Shown here piece by piece: positions 7,853 through 15,323 of a stretch of DNA of 32,127 bases. The stretch is from contig JAILHD010000122.1 of NCBI GenBank assembly GCA_024696155.1, positions 1-32,127 of the forward strand, in the 5' to 3' direction. Within the stretch, counting starts at the first letter, position 1, and the number at the start of each line of letters is the position of its first letter. Under the pieces are notes generated by a model. It was not told where the DNA came from and did not search any database. It saw only the letters and a program-made list of their open reading frames with translations. The translations under genes were made by a program, and so were the position numbers. This stretch comes from Treponema sp. (GTDB lineage Bacteria > Spirochaetota > Spirochaetia > Treponematales > Treponemataceae).

Positions 7853-8173
7853 ATGCCTTTGAAAAAAACATTTTCTAAAGATGGTAAGAAGTGCAATGTA
7901 ACTTTTTCTGTTTCCCCAGAAGCAGCTACAAACGTCTCTAAAATAAATTTAGTTGGCGATTTTAACAGCTGGAGTAGTACCGACACACCACTAAAAAAGG
8001 CAAAAGACGGTTCATTCAGTGTAAAAGTTGAACTTGATACAAACCGCGAGTATCAGTTCCGCTATTTACTTGATGGAACCAGATGGGAAAACGACTGGAA
8101 GGCAGACAAATACATTCCAGCCCCTTATTCAAATGCAGACAACTCTGTTGTCGTTACTAAAAAGGATTTTTAG
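7853..8173 (+). CDS. Stand-alone CBM48 (glycogen-binding E-set) protein
   Basis: A 106-residue cytoplasmic protein that consists entirely of one early-set/CBM48 domain, the module found at the N-terminus of branching and debranching enzymes and in AMPK beta subunits. Recognisable parts are INLVGDFNSWS (about residues 31-41), the Leu/Lys strand after it, and YQFRYLLDGTRWENDW (about 62-77), whose aromatic residues would contact alpha-glucan. There is no catalytic domain, signal peptide or membrane segment. GGAG lies nine bases before the ATG. A terminator follows immediately, so the gene is monocistronic. A role in binding glycogen or guiding another enzyme to it is inference from the fold. Confidence 0.88.
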   Translation: MPLKKTFSKDGKKCNVTFSVSPEAATNVSKINLVGDFNSWSSTDTPLKKAKDGSFSVKVELDTNREYQFRYLLDGTRWENDWKADKYIPAPYSNADNSVVVTKKDF

Positions 8174-8203
8174 GCCATTCGGCATGAGAGTAAACAATAA
8201 AGG

Positions 8204-8237
8204 AAGCGCCTTGGTAAAACCGGGGCGTTTTTTATTT
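8204..8237 (+). terminator. Intrinsic terminator after the CBM48 gene
   Basis: AAGCGCC (8204-8210) pairs with GGCGTTT (8224-8230, one G-T pair), and the 3' side runs into a T-rich tract through 8237. It lies 30 bases after the CBM48 stop codon and separates that gene from the envelope-protein group. Confidence 0.75.
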
Positions 8238-8274
8238 TTATTAAGAATTTTTATAAAATAACGAAAATATAGAT

Positions 8275-9393
8275 ATGCAGAACACTACTTATAATCATGT
8301 ATCAGAAAATTTTGGAAAACGCGTTTTATTTTTACTGCTCCTGCTTTTTAGCGTATGCTCACTAAAATTGTGCGCAGAAGACATTACGCCAGCTCAGGCT
8401 CAGGTTGCACGAGAAAAGTTTGTAGCAGAATCTAAAAAATATGTAGGATGCCCTTATGTTTTGGGAGCCGTTGGCCCAGACAGCTTTGACTGTTCAGGCT
8501 TGATTTATTACGTTGCCAGAGAATCAGTTGGTATACAGCTTCCACGAACTGCAAAGGCCATCTACAGTTACTGCCGCATTGTCCCAGACAAAAGCCGCGA
8601 AGTTGGAGATTTAGTATTCTTTAAAACAAACAGCACCGGAAACATTAGTCATGTGGGAATATACATTGGCAACGGCCAGTTTATTTCTGCAATCAGCGAT
8701 GGAGAAAACACCGGCGTAATTATTTCTTCTCTGAACCAGACTTACTGGAAGTCAAAATACGTTGGTACCGGACAGTTCCTTAAATCTGGAACTGGCAGCG
8801 AAGAAAAAGTAGAAGAAGCAATTGCTCAGGATGCAAAAGAAAAAGAAAAGCATCCGCGTCAGGTACATGCTTCGCGCAGCGGAACAGATTTTACACGCAA
8901 TGTAATTTTTGATGCAACTTCAAACATCGGATGGTCTTTGATTGCGCCAAACTCGTTCATGTTCAGATTTCGTGCTGTAGACCTTCAGGTAAATGCACGT
9001 TATAAAAAATGGTTCCTGGAACCAGGAATTAGCTTAGGCACCCGAATCAACTTTAGCCAGGACGTATTCCAGATTCCAATTTTGTTCACAGCCACAATGA
9101 GCGAATACGTTCGAGTTTACGCAGGTCCTGTAATTTCGTTCAGCAATGCGCATCTTGTTACAACAGACGAAACAATTAAGGCTTCTGTATTCCCAGGAAC
9201 AATCGGAGTAACTTTTTCTACCCCAAGTTTTTCTATAAAAGAAGCAAAAGTTCAGTTTGTTCAGGACGTAAGCTATTCGGTATTCAATCAGACCGATAAC
9301 GCAGCCTTAAACTTTCTGGATTCTGTTTCGGCAGGTCTTATTATGTTCACAGGTGTGCGCGTAAGTCTGCCATTAAGCACATTTGTACGCTAG
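8275..9393 (+). CDS. Exported NlpC/P60-type hydrolase with C-terminal barrel-like domain
   Basis: A 372-residue protein with an N-terminal signal (hydrophobic core about 17-30, cleavage probably near LCAED). Residues about 45-165 form an NlpC/P60 domain, the family of gamma-D-glutamyl-diamino-acid peptidoglycan endopeptidases. The catalytic Cys is C73 in DSFDCSGL and the His is H126 in ISHVGIYIG. The usual third polar residue (His in FIHA-like motifs) is Ser138 here (FISA), so activity needs testing. Residues about 205-372 are a run of alternating strands like a small outer-membrane beta-barrel. No good Shine-Dalgarno precedes the ATG; a TATAAA box at 8252-8257 could be a promoter. A lipoprotein and a peptidase-barrel gene follow closely and probably belong to one operon. 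Confidence 0.88.
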   Translation: MQNTTYNHVSENFGKRVLFLLLLLFSVCSLKLCAEDITPAQAQVAREKFVAESKKYVGCPYVLGAVGPDSFDCSGLIYYVARESVGIQLPRTAKAIYSYCRIVPDKSREVGDLVFFKTNSTGNISHVGIYIGNGQFISAISDGENTGVIISSLNQTYWKSKYVGTGQFLKSGTGSEEKVEEAIAQDAKEKEKHPRQVHASRSGTDFTRNVIFDATSNIGWSLIAPNSFMFRFRAVDLQVNARYKKWFLEPGISLGTRINFSQDVFQIPILFTATMSEYVRVYAGPVISFSNAHLVTTDETIKASVFPGTIGVTFSTPSFSIKEAKVQFVQDVSYSVFNQTDNAALNFLDSVSAGLIMFTGVRVSLPLSTFVR

Positions 9394-9401
9394 GAATGCC
9401 A

Positions 9402-10040
9402 ATGAAAAAACAAACACTTCCTTTTCTGATTTTGTTTGCTCTCTGTTCAATGTTTTTTTCTTGCAAAGACACGCTTTCTTTTACGCTCACAGGCGACAAT
9501 CAGATAGCGTTTGAAGCAGACTGTGACTTTGGAAACGGAAGTGCCATTCAACAAATGCTCGCCGGAGTTGGCACAGATTTTAATGATTTAAATCTTGATA
9601 ATTTGAAGGCGGGCCTTGAATCAGACGGCTTTAAGAACGTAGAAATTTATCCTAAAAATAAAAACCTGAACGGCGGAATTATTGTAAAAGGAATTCTCCC
9701 ACCCGACAGTCCCATCATCACTGCCAGCGGCGATTCGCTAACGTTCAGATTAAGTCCTTTGAACTTCCGCGACTTTTACCACGGAGGCGGCGAAAATCTT
9801 GCCACCATTCTAGACCTGTTTTTGATTCCAGTCCTTGCAGATGACGAAGAGTCCTTGCAGATGGACGAAAAAGCCTATTTAGATCTGATTGCCTCTTTTT
9901 ACGGGCAGCCTTTTGCAGACGAAATCAGCCAGAGCACATTAAAAATCCTTCTTAAAAACAAAAAGCAAAATACAGCACAAAAAACAATCAGCTTTGCAAA
10001 TCTCTTTACAATTAAGTCAACAATCGAAATCACACTATAA
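9402..10040 (+). CDS. Lipoprotein of unknown function
   Basis: A 212-residue protein starting MKKQTLP with a spirochete-type lipobox FFSC (acylated Cys at residue 21). The mature part is acidic with no membrane helix, no recognised domain and a Lys-rich region near residues 180-190. The ATG at 9402 is preferred because AGGA lies six bases before it, while the in-frame ATG at 9396 would directly abut the ribosome site. It begins eight bases after the NlpC/P60 gene and ends 21 bases before the peptidase gene, so it is probably co-transcribed with both. A duplicated short stretch (GCAGATG-type, 9836-9862) encodes two similar acidic turns. Function not recognised. Confidence 0.85.
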   Translation: MKKQTLPFLILFALCSMFFSCKDTLSFTLTGDNQIAFEADCDFGNGSAIQQMLAGVGTDFNDLNLDNLKAGLESDGFKNVEIYPKNKNLNGGIIVKGILPPDSPIITASGDSLTFRLSPLNFRDFYHGGGENLATILDLFLIPVLADDEESLQMDEKAYLDLIASFYGQPFADEISQSTLKILLKNKKQNTAQKTISFANLFTIKSTIEITL

Positions 10041-10061
10041 AAAACACAGGAGTGCGATTCT

Positions 10062-13037
10062 ATGAAAAAACTTCTGACTTTTATTCTGGCAGCAATCTGT
10101 ACAATAAATCTTTTTGCTTATGATGGCGCTGTAAGTGGTCACAAAAAACTGATGGTTCATCAGACCGAATTGTTTGACGTTATTTATGCAAAAGAAAATG
10201 AAGCTACAGCCCGAATTCTGATTGCAAATGCCGACCGCATTTATAAAGAAGTTTCGGCACAATACGGAATTACTCCGCAATGCAGAATGCCGCTTGTAAT
10301 CACACAAAAAGTTGAAGCTTTTAATGCTTACTGGACTTCTTCTCCATATAATCACATTGTTGTGTTTGATACTGGTGTTATGGAAAGCATGCAGGTTAGT
10401 GAAGACGCATTGCTTTCTACTTTCTGGCACGAAATTACGCATTCCGTAACCTACAATATGAAGAATGACTTTTGGACAGCTTTTGATAAAGTTTTTGGTG
10501 ATCCGATTTACCCTGGAAGCGTTACAATCAGCCGGGGAATGGCAGAAGGCGCAGCCGTTGCAAGCGAAAGTCTTAATGGCGAAGGCCGCCTGAATGATGA
10601 ATTTTCGCGTCAAATGGTAAAGCAGGCAAAAATTGAAGGAAAGTTCCCGTACTTTAGCGATGTTCAGGGCGCTGGAGACAAATACCCTACTGCAAGTTTT
10701 TACAATTTTAATGGCGAGTTTTATCAGTGGGTACAAAAAAAATACGGCCTGGAAAAATTTGCAAACTTCTGGTACAGGCTTATAAACCTGCAGTCAATTT
10801 CTGTAAGCGGTGCCTTTAAAAAAGCGTTCGGGCAATCGCTGCGTTCTGCCTGGAAGGAATTTGAAAAAGATTTTACAGTTCCTGTTGCAGCCGAGGCAAA
10901 AAATCCAGTAACAGAAGGAACTTCCAAAGACTTTTTTGAGCCGGATTCCCAAAAATTTTCTAAAAAAAATAATGCTGGTGCAATCTATTCAAATCTTAAA
11001 AAATGCGATGAAGGTCTTATTTTTACAGACGAAAAAACGAACTCCCTTTATTTTGTAGAAAATGCAAAACTCACTGAGCCAAAAAACAAAGCTAAAAAGC
11101 TGTTTACACTTAACTCACTTGGCGGTACAGATATTTCAAGTGACGGAAGATTTATTTCTACCCTGTATTACAGCGCTCTTGCAACAACTCAAAAATCAAA
11201 GCTGAAAATTTACGACAGAAAATCAGGACTTTTTACCAATTTTACAGAGTTTACAAATATTCACGGGGCAACAATCATAAAGGCTGAAGACGGATATCAT
11301 CTTGTTTTACAGCATTACGATTCTCCAACTTATCACATTCTTACTTATAAAATTAATCTTTCTGATAACGGCAAAAAAATCACTTCGTTTACTAAAAATG
11401 CTGATGTAACCTTACCTTACGGAACAATGGTCCAGTGTTTTTCTAACAGCGCTCATAATGACGGCTTTACGGCAATTGTAAAAAGCGGATTAAAATATTT
11501 AATCTGCAATTACTCATTAAACGCAGAAGAAATCTTCCAGTCGGCTCTGCCAGAAGAATTAACTTCTGCCCGCTATCTTTCTTACAACAAAGAAAGCGCC
11601 CTTTACTATTTTAGCTGTACTCTAAAAGATTCCATGCCGCGAATTGCAGTTTACAGCCCGGAATACAAAATTTATTCTGTAAGCCAGAAGGATTATTCAG
11701 GCGGTATTTATTTTCCTGTTTACAAGGGCAAAAAACTCTACTACATCGGAAACTTTTACCGCCAGAACAGGATTTTAACTCTTACAAGCAAAACAGAGCC
11801 AAAATTTGATACAGAAGAAAATCCTGCAGAAAATCAATTTGCAAAAGTAGAATGTGCTGCTTACGAAGGCGAACTTTTAGAAAAACCGTATAACCGCTTT
11901 AATTTTTTTAGGGGCATTTTTGTTCCATACAGTTTGTGTACCTCAACTTCTTACAACTACGCAAACAAATCATCTTATCCTCTGCCGATTGGAGCAACTT
12001 ACATCACTTCTAATCCGTGGACATCAGCTCTTCTTACAATGAGCGCGGGCTACGGAATGAGCACTAACTCTGCGGCTATTCAGGCAACTTACCAGAGCGG
12101 AACTTTTACAAATCTTTTTAAATATCATCTGGAAGGCAGCTGCGAATTTGATGGCGATGGCTGGAAGCAGGCAGACGGACAGGTAACCTTAAATTCTACA
12201 ATTCCGTTTGGACGCATTTCTTATCTGGTTCTTTCTGATTCACTTTTGCTGCATTACGGACGTTCAAATCTTAACTTAAAAGCAGCAGAAGAAAAGTCTA
12301 AAACAAAGTTTATTGGCTATGCAAAATCAGAAGACAGCAAAAAATATTTTTATGGGGCAAATGGCGTAAGCGCGGGATACACAAATATTCATCAGGCTGG
12401 AGACGGAAAATTTTCAACCGGCGGATTTTCGCTTTCTACCACGTTTATAACGCGCTACAACGCAAATAATCCAAGAGATTTAGATAAATATGAATTCTGC
12501 AGCGATTTGGGCTTTACAGGGGGCATTGCAATTCCTCGTCTTTTACCGCTGCACGATTCTCTTAATCTTACTTACAATTTTCCAACTAAAATAAAGCTGC
12601 ACATCCTTACAGAAGATGGAAAAAGCATATACAGCTTTCAGGAAAACTGGAAGCCATCTGACTTTCCAGAGTTTAACGGCGCAAACGTAGATGTGGAAAC
12701 AATTCTTTTTGGAGTTGATATTCAAAAAGGAGCCGGAATCCTATTCTTTAATGACTTTTGCACGACCTTCCATTATAAAGTGGGCTTTAGCTATTCAGAA
12801 TTTGATGACGATGATAACTGGCGTATAAATCAGCTTGGCGACTACCTTAAAAAACTTGGCGATGACGTTCCCGTTGAACAATACTTTGGCATAAAAATCA
12901 CGGCAGGCATTACACCAAACTACGGGCTTGCCGCCAACAGCCAGTATAAAACCGACTGCTACTTTGAAGCAGGCATTGCCACCCGCAAAAACTCATCCCA
13001 CAGCTATGCAGCTCTAGGGGTTAGTATGAGGTTGTAG
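10062..13037 (+). CDS. Exported zinc metallopeptidase (MA-type) with propeller-like and outer-membrane barrel regions
   Basis: A 991-residue protein with a signal peptide (cleavage near NLFA-YDG). Residues about 25-280 are a gluzincin-like peptidase domain: the zinc-binding HEITH is at 123-127, and the third ligand is probably E162 in GMAEGAAVAS. Residues about 300-600 contain repeated strand units (ISSDGRFISTLYY, VYSPEYKIYSV) like a beta-propeller of the TolB/Tricorn type. Residues about 640-991 are amphipathic strands ending ALGVSMRL, as in an outer-membrane barrel. AGGAG lies a few bases before the ATG. It follows the lipoprotein gene by 21 bases. A role in processing surface or periplasmic protein or peptidoglycan partners is plausible but unproved; substrate is unknown. 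Confidence 0.85.
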   Translation: MKKLLTFILAAICTINLFAYDGAVSGHKKLMVHQTELFDVIYAKENEATARILIANADRIYKEVSAQYGITPQCRMPLVITQKVEAFNAYWTSSPYNHIVVFDTGVMESMQVSEDALLSTFWHEITHSVTYNMKNDFWTAFDKVFGDPIYPGSVTISRGMAEGAAVASESLNGEGRLNDEFSRQMVKQAKIEGKFPYFSDVQGAGDKYPTASFYNFNGEFYQWVQKKYGLEKFANFWYRLINLQSISVSGAFKKAFGQSLRSAWKEFEKDFTVPVAAEAKNPVTEGTSKDFFEPDSQKFSKKNNAGAIYSNLKKCDEGLIFTDEKTNSLYFVENAKLTEPKNKAKKLFTLNSLGGTDISSDGRFISTLYYSALATTQKSKLKIYDRKSGLFTNFTEFTNIHGATIIKAEDGYHLVLQHYDSPTYHILTYKINLSDNGKKITSFTKNADVTLPYGTMVQCFSNSAHNDGFTAIVKSGLKYLICNYSLNAEEIFQSALPEELTSARYLSYNKESALYYFSCTLKDSMPRIAVYSPEYKIYSVSQKDYSGGIYFPVYKGKKLYYIGNFYRQNRILTLTSKTEPKFDTEENPAENQFAKVECAAYEGELLEKPYNRFNFFRGIFVPYSLCTSTSYNYANKSSYPLPIGATYITSNPWTSALLTMSAGYGMSTNSAAIQATYQSGTFTNLFKYHLEGSCEFDGDGWKQADGQVTLNSTIPFGRISYLVLSDSLLLHYGRSNLNLKAAEEKSKTKFIGYAKSEDSKKYFYGANGVSAGYTNIHQAGDGKFSTGGFSLSTTFITRYNANNPRDLDKYEFCSDLGFTGGIAIPRLLPLHDSLNLTYNFPTKIKLHILTEDGKSIYSFQENWKPSDFPEFNGANVDVETILFGVDIQKGAGILFFNDFCTTFHYKVGFSYSEFDDDDNWRINQLGDYLKKLGDDVPVEQYFGIKITAGITPNYGLAANSQYKTDCYFEAGIATRKNSSHSYAALGVSMRL

Positions 13038-13138
13038 TTTTTTGATAGGTTCTTGAACGAGCTTAAAAATTGAAAATTCAGATTGAGTCTGAAACTTTTA
13101 CAAAGAAATACGGTTATATAAATAAACAGGAGCTTTTT

Positions 13139-13672
13139 ATGAAAAAACTAATTCTTTCACTTTTGATTGGATGCAGTTTAATGGCAGGACTTTCTGCAAA
13201 AACAGCATTTGTATACTTTACCATAAGCGGCAACACAGAAAGAATGGCAAAAGACGGTGCTGCTGAAATGAATGCAGATATTTTTAAAATTGAACCATTG
13301 CAAGCATACACAGCCGAAGATTTAAACTGGCGTAACAAAAAAGCGCGTGCCACAGTTGAATTTCATGATTCTAAAGCGCGTCCAGAAATCGCAGACAAAA
13401 TCGATATTTCTGATTATGATACTGTAATTGTGTGCTATCCAATCTGGTTTGGAACTGCACCAAAAATCATGTTCTCTTTTGTAGAAAATCAGAATTGGAA
13501 TGAAAAAAATCTGATTACCCTTTGTACAAGCCACAAAAGCGGAATTGGTCAAAGTGGAAAAGACCTTGCAAAGCATGCTAAAGGCGCATCCTACAAAGGC
13601 GGAGCAGACCTTGCCAAAGCTACTGGCAAAGACATCAAAAATTATATAGAAAGAATATTATCAGGAAACTAA
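13139..13672 (+). CDS. Exported flavodoxin-like protein
   Basis: The ATG at 13139 (AGGAG six bases upstream) gives 177 residues. An upstream in-frame ATG at 13070 would add a hydrophilic stretch before the signal peptide and lacks a ribosome site. The N-terminus MKKLILSLLIGCSLMAGLSA is a signal sequence; Cys12 could alternatively be a lipoprotein site. Directly after it comes a flavodoxin fold with the FMN phosphate loop TISGNTERMA, a central strand VIVCYPIWFGTAPKIM (Trp/Tyr stacking region) and a C-terminal helix. Flavodoxins normally act in the cytosol, so an exported one suggests periplasmic electron transfer or flavin-dependent reduction. The gene after it starts four bases downstream. 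Confidence 0.88.
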   Translation: MKKLILSLLIGCSLMAGLSAKTAFVYFTISGNTERMAKDGAAEMNADIFKIEPLQAYTAEDLNWRNKKARATVEFHDSKARPEIADKIDISDYDTVIVCYPIWFGTAPKIMFSFVENQNWNEKNLITLCTSHKSGIGQSGKDLAKHAKGASYKGGADLAKATGKDIKNYIERILSGN

Positions 13673-13675
13673 AAA

Positions 13676-13921
13676 ATGAGTGTAGAAACAACAAACAAAT
13701 ACTTGCGCGCAAACGATGCTTACAATGAACTTTTTGATGCCATGGAAGCATTAAATGTAGATGCAGAACTTCAAATGCCTCTTAACGCCGCGTTAGTCAC
13801 TTTGAGTAATATTCTTGATTACTGGAAAGAACACAATGATGTGCACACAAAGCCAAGAGTTAGCGAATCTGACACTAACTCTAAGCCAAAAAGTAACGGC
13901 GGATTCTCTCTGGTAGAATAA
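13676..13921 (+). CDS. Small helical protein of unknown function
   Basis: An 81-residue protein, not recognised. Residues 1-55 are predicted helical with alternating acidic and hydrophobic positions (YNELFDAMEALNVDAELQ); the last 25 residues are polar and probably disordered. No signal or membrane segment. The ATG lies three bases after the flavodoxin stop with AGGAAA upstream, so it is probably co-transcribed with it. It ends six bases from the convergent lipoprotein gene. Tight spacing and an ordinary ribosome site support it as a real gene. Confidence 0.7.
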   Translation: MSVETTNKYLRANDAYNELFDAMEALNVDAELQMPLNAALVTLSNILDYWKEHNDVHTKPRVSESDTNSKPKSNGGFSLVE

Positions 13922-13927
13922 GTGGTT

Positions 13928-14350
13928 TTATTCTTTCTGGATGTATACCCATCTTTTCATTGATTCAGAAGTTTCTGAAGAAAAATAGAGTAAAGTATTG
14001 CCATTTGATACAAGAAAAGCTATTTGTGCATCAATATATGATGTTGATTCTGGAGCTAATTCTAAAAGATATTGCTGAATATCATCTTTTGTAGCATCAG
14101 AGAGTTTTACACCGTTATAAGAAATAAATGGAGTCATTTCAAACAAATAATCTCTAAGAATTTTTATGTTTCTGAAATTATATTTATTATTATATGACTT
14201 TTTCATAGCCTCAGATATGTCATAAACGCTATTTTCTACTTCGCCTGTCTCAACTTTATAAGTTGCATCTTCGTCAGGGGCAACTTTACAAGCACTTGCA
14301 GCTAAACAAACAGCAAAGAGAACTAAAATTTTTATGAGTTTTTTATACAA
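13928..14350 (-). CDS. Small lipoprotein of unknown function
   Basis: A 140-residue protein with a lipoprotein signal MYKKLIKILVLFAVCLAASAC (Cys21). The mature part has alternating short helices and strands and no recognised domain. It starts with TTG at 14350, preceded by GAGGAG eight to nine bases upstream; no ATG in frame would keep the signal peptide. It has its own promoter (14402-14430). It lies downstream of the sirtuin gene on the same strand and converges with the small helical gene, only six bases apart. Function not recognised. Confidence 0.85.
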   Translation of the reverse strand: MYKKLIKILVLFAVCLAASACKVAPDEDATYKVETGEVENSVYDISEAMKKSYNNKYNFRNIKILRDYLFEMTPFISYNGVKLSDATKDDIQQYLLELAPESTSYIDAQIAFLVSNGNTLLYFSSETSESMKRWVYIQKE

Positions 14351-14401
14351 TTTAAAATCTCCTCATACTTATAGAATTAATCATTCTGGAACCTAATTTC
14401 A

Positions 14402-14430
14402 ACTATATTATGGTAAATTGTACAAGTCAA
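14402..14430 (-). promoter_or_regulatory. Predicted sigma70-type promoter for the small lipoprotein gene
   Basis: On the minus strand TTGACT (14430-14425), a 17-base spacer and TATAGT (14407-14402) are close to the bacterial consensus. Transcription would start near 14395, giving an untranslated leader of about 45 bases with the GAGGAG ribosome site. Confidence 0.62.
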
Positions 14431-14438
14431 ACAGACCA

Positions 14439-15200
14439 TTAATTCACTTTAATCTGTTCCAGCACTTCGCCAATTTTTCCTCGAACAACCAGTGTTGCGC
14501 GGCTGTCCTGCATGGTGGCAGTTTTATTGATAAGGATGAGGTTTTCACCGTGGAAGTAGTCTATAAGACCGGCTGCAGGATAAACGGTAAGGGAAGTGCC
14601 TCCAATAATCAAAGTGTCGGCATTTTTAATAGCCATAATGGAATTGTTGATGGTGTCACTATCCAATCCTTCTTCGTACAAAACAACATCAGGCTTAATA
14701 AGACCGCCGCATTTTTTACAGTGCGGAAGTTTATCCGGCGAGTTTACACTTTCTTCTATGATAGTTTCGTCATAAAATTCGTGGCATCGTTCGCAGTAAT
14801 TTCGCAAAACGCTTCCATGCAGCTCGTAAACAGTTTTGCTGCCTGCAAGCTGATGGAGTCCGTCAATATTCTGGGTTACAACAGCCTTAAGTTTTCCGGC
14901 TTTTTCAAGTTCTGCAAGTTTGTAATGAGCGGCATTTGGCTGAACGCCTTTTATCAAAAGTTTTTCGCGGTAAAAACGGTAAAATTCTCTGGTGTTTTCG
15001 TAAAAAAAGGTACGGCTGATAATCTGCTCTGGCGGATAAGCCCATTTTAAATTATAAAGGCCATCTACACTGCGAAAATCCGGAATACCAGATTCAGTAG
15101 AAACTCCCGCACCCCCAAAAAACACAATGTTTTTGCTTTTATCAATTACCTCTTGTAAACTAGATATATTGTTAAAAAGTCTGTTTTTTTTGCTTATCAT
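14439..15200 (-). CDS. NAD-dependent protein deacylase (sirtuin, SIR2/CobB family)
   Basis: A 253-residue sirtuin that removes acyl groups from lysines using NAD+. NAD-binding motifs are intact: GAGVSTESGIPDFR (residues 30-43) and TQNIDGLH (109-116). The catalytic His is H128 in ELHGS. A structural zinc site is formed by C136, C139, C161 and C164 (CERC, CKKC). The C-terminal NAD contacts GGTSLTVYPAAG and LILINK are also present. AAGGA lies about eight bases before the ATG. The gene is divergent from the giant Ig-like gene. Full length and apparently active; bacterial class U/III-like assignment was not attempted. Confidence 0.95.
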   Translation of the reverse strand: MISKKNRLFNNISSLQEVIDKSKNIVFFGGAGVSTESGIPDFRSVDGLYNLKWAYPPEQIISRTFFYENTREFYRFYREKLLIKGVQPNAAHYKLAELEKAGKLKAVVTQNIDGLHQLAGSKTVYELHGSVLRNYCERCHEFYDETIIEESVNSPDKLPHCKKCGGLIKPDVVLYEEGLDSDTINNSIMAIKNADTLIIGGTSLTVYPAAGLIDYFHGENLILINKTATMQDSRATLVVRGKIGEVLEQIKVN

Positions 15201-15323
15201 ACGTTTTTCCTTTTCTTATGCGGATTGTTTTACAACTCGCTGCACTTCTTTGTACTTATAAATTAGTTCAATTCCGCCGATAAGTAAATAACTCTCTTTA
15301 TTTATTTTTTATAGGGGTTGTAA

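Noticed and set aside
10035-10736. Minus-strand frame opposite the metallopeptidase domain (233 codons)
   Set aside because: The plus strand carries a signal peptide and HEITH motif here; the antisense frame is a shadow.
13077-13093. Inverted repeat TTCAGA-TTGAG-TCTGAA upstream of the flavodoxin-like gene as an operator
   Set aside because: Only six base pairs, no well-spaced promoter around it, and no second copy or nearby regulator gene.
13916-13933. GAATAA/TTATTC hairpin between convergent genes as a bidirectional terminator
   Set aside because: The six-base stem is almost all A-T and lacks a clear T tract on either side.
14418-15050. Plus-strand frame opposite the sirtuin (210 codons)
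   Set aside because: All sirtuin catalytic and zinc motifs are on the minus strand; nothing recognisable on the plus strand.
15251-15287. ACTTAT...ATAAGT inverted repeat between the sirtuin and the giant gene as a shared operator
   Set aside because: The arms are short, AT-rich and 20 bases apart; no convincing promoter boxes with normal spacing were found there.
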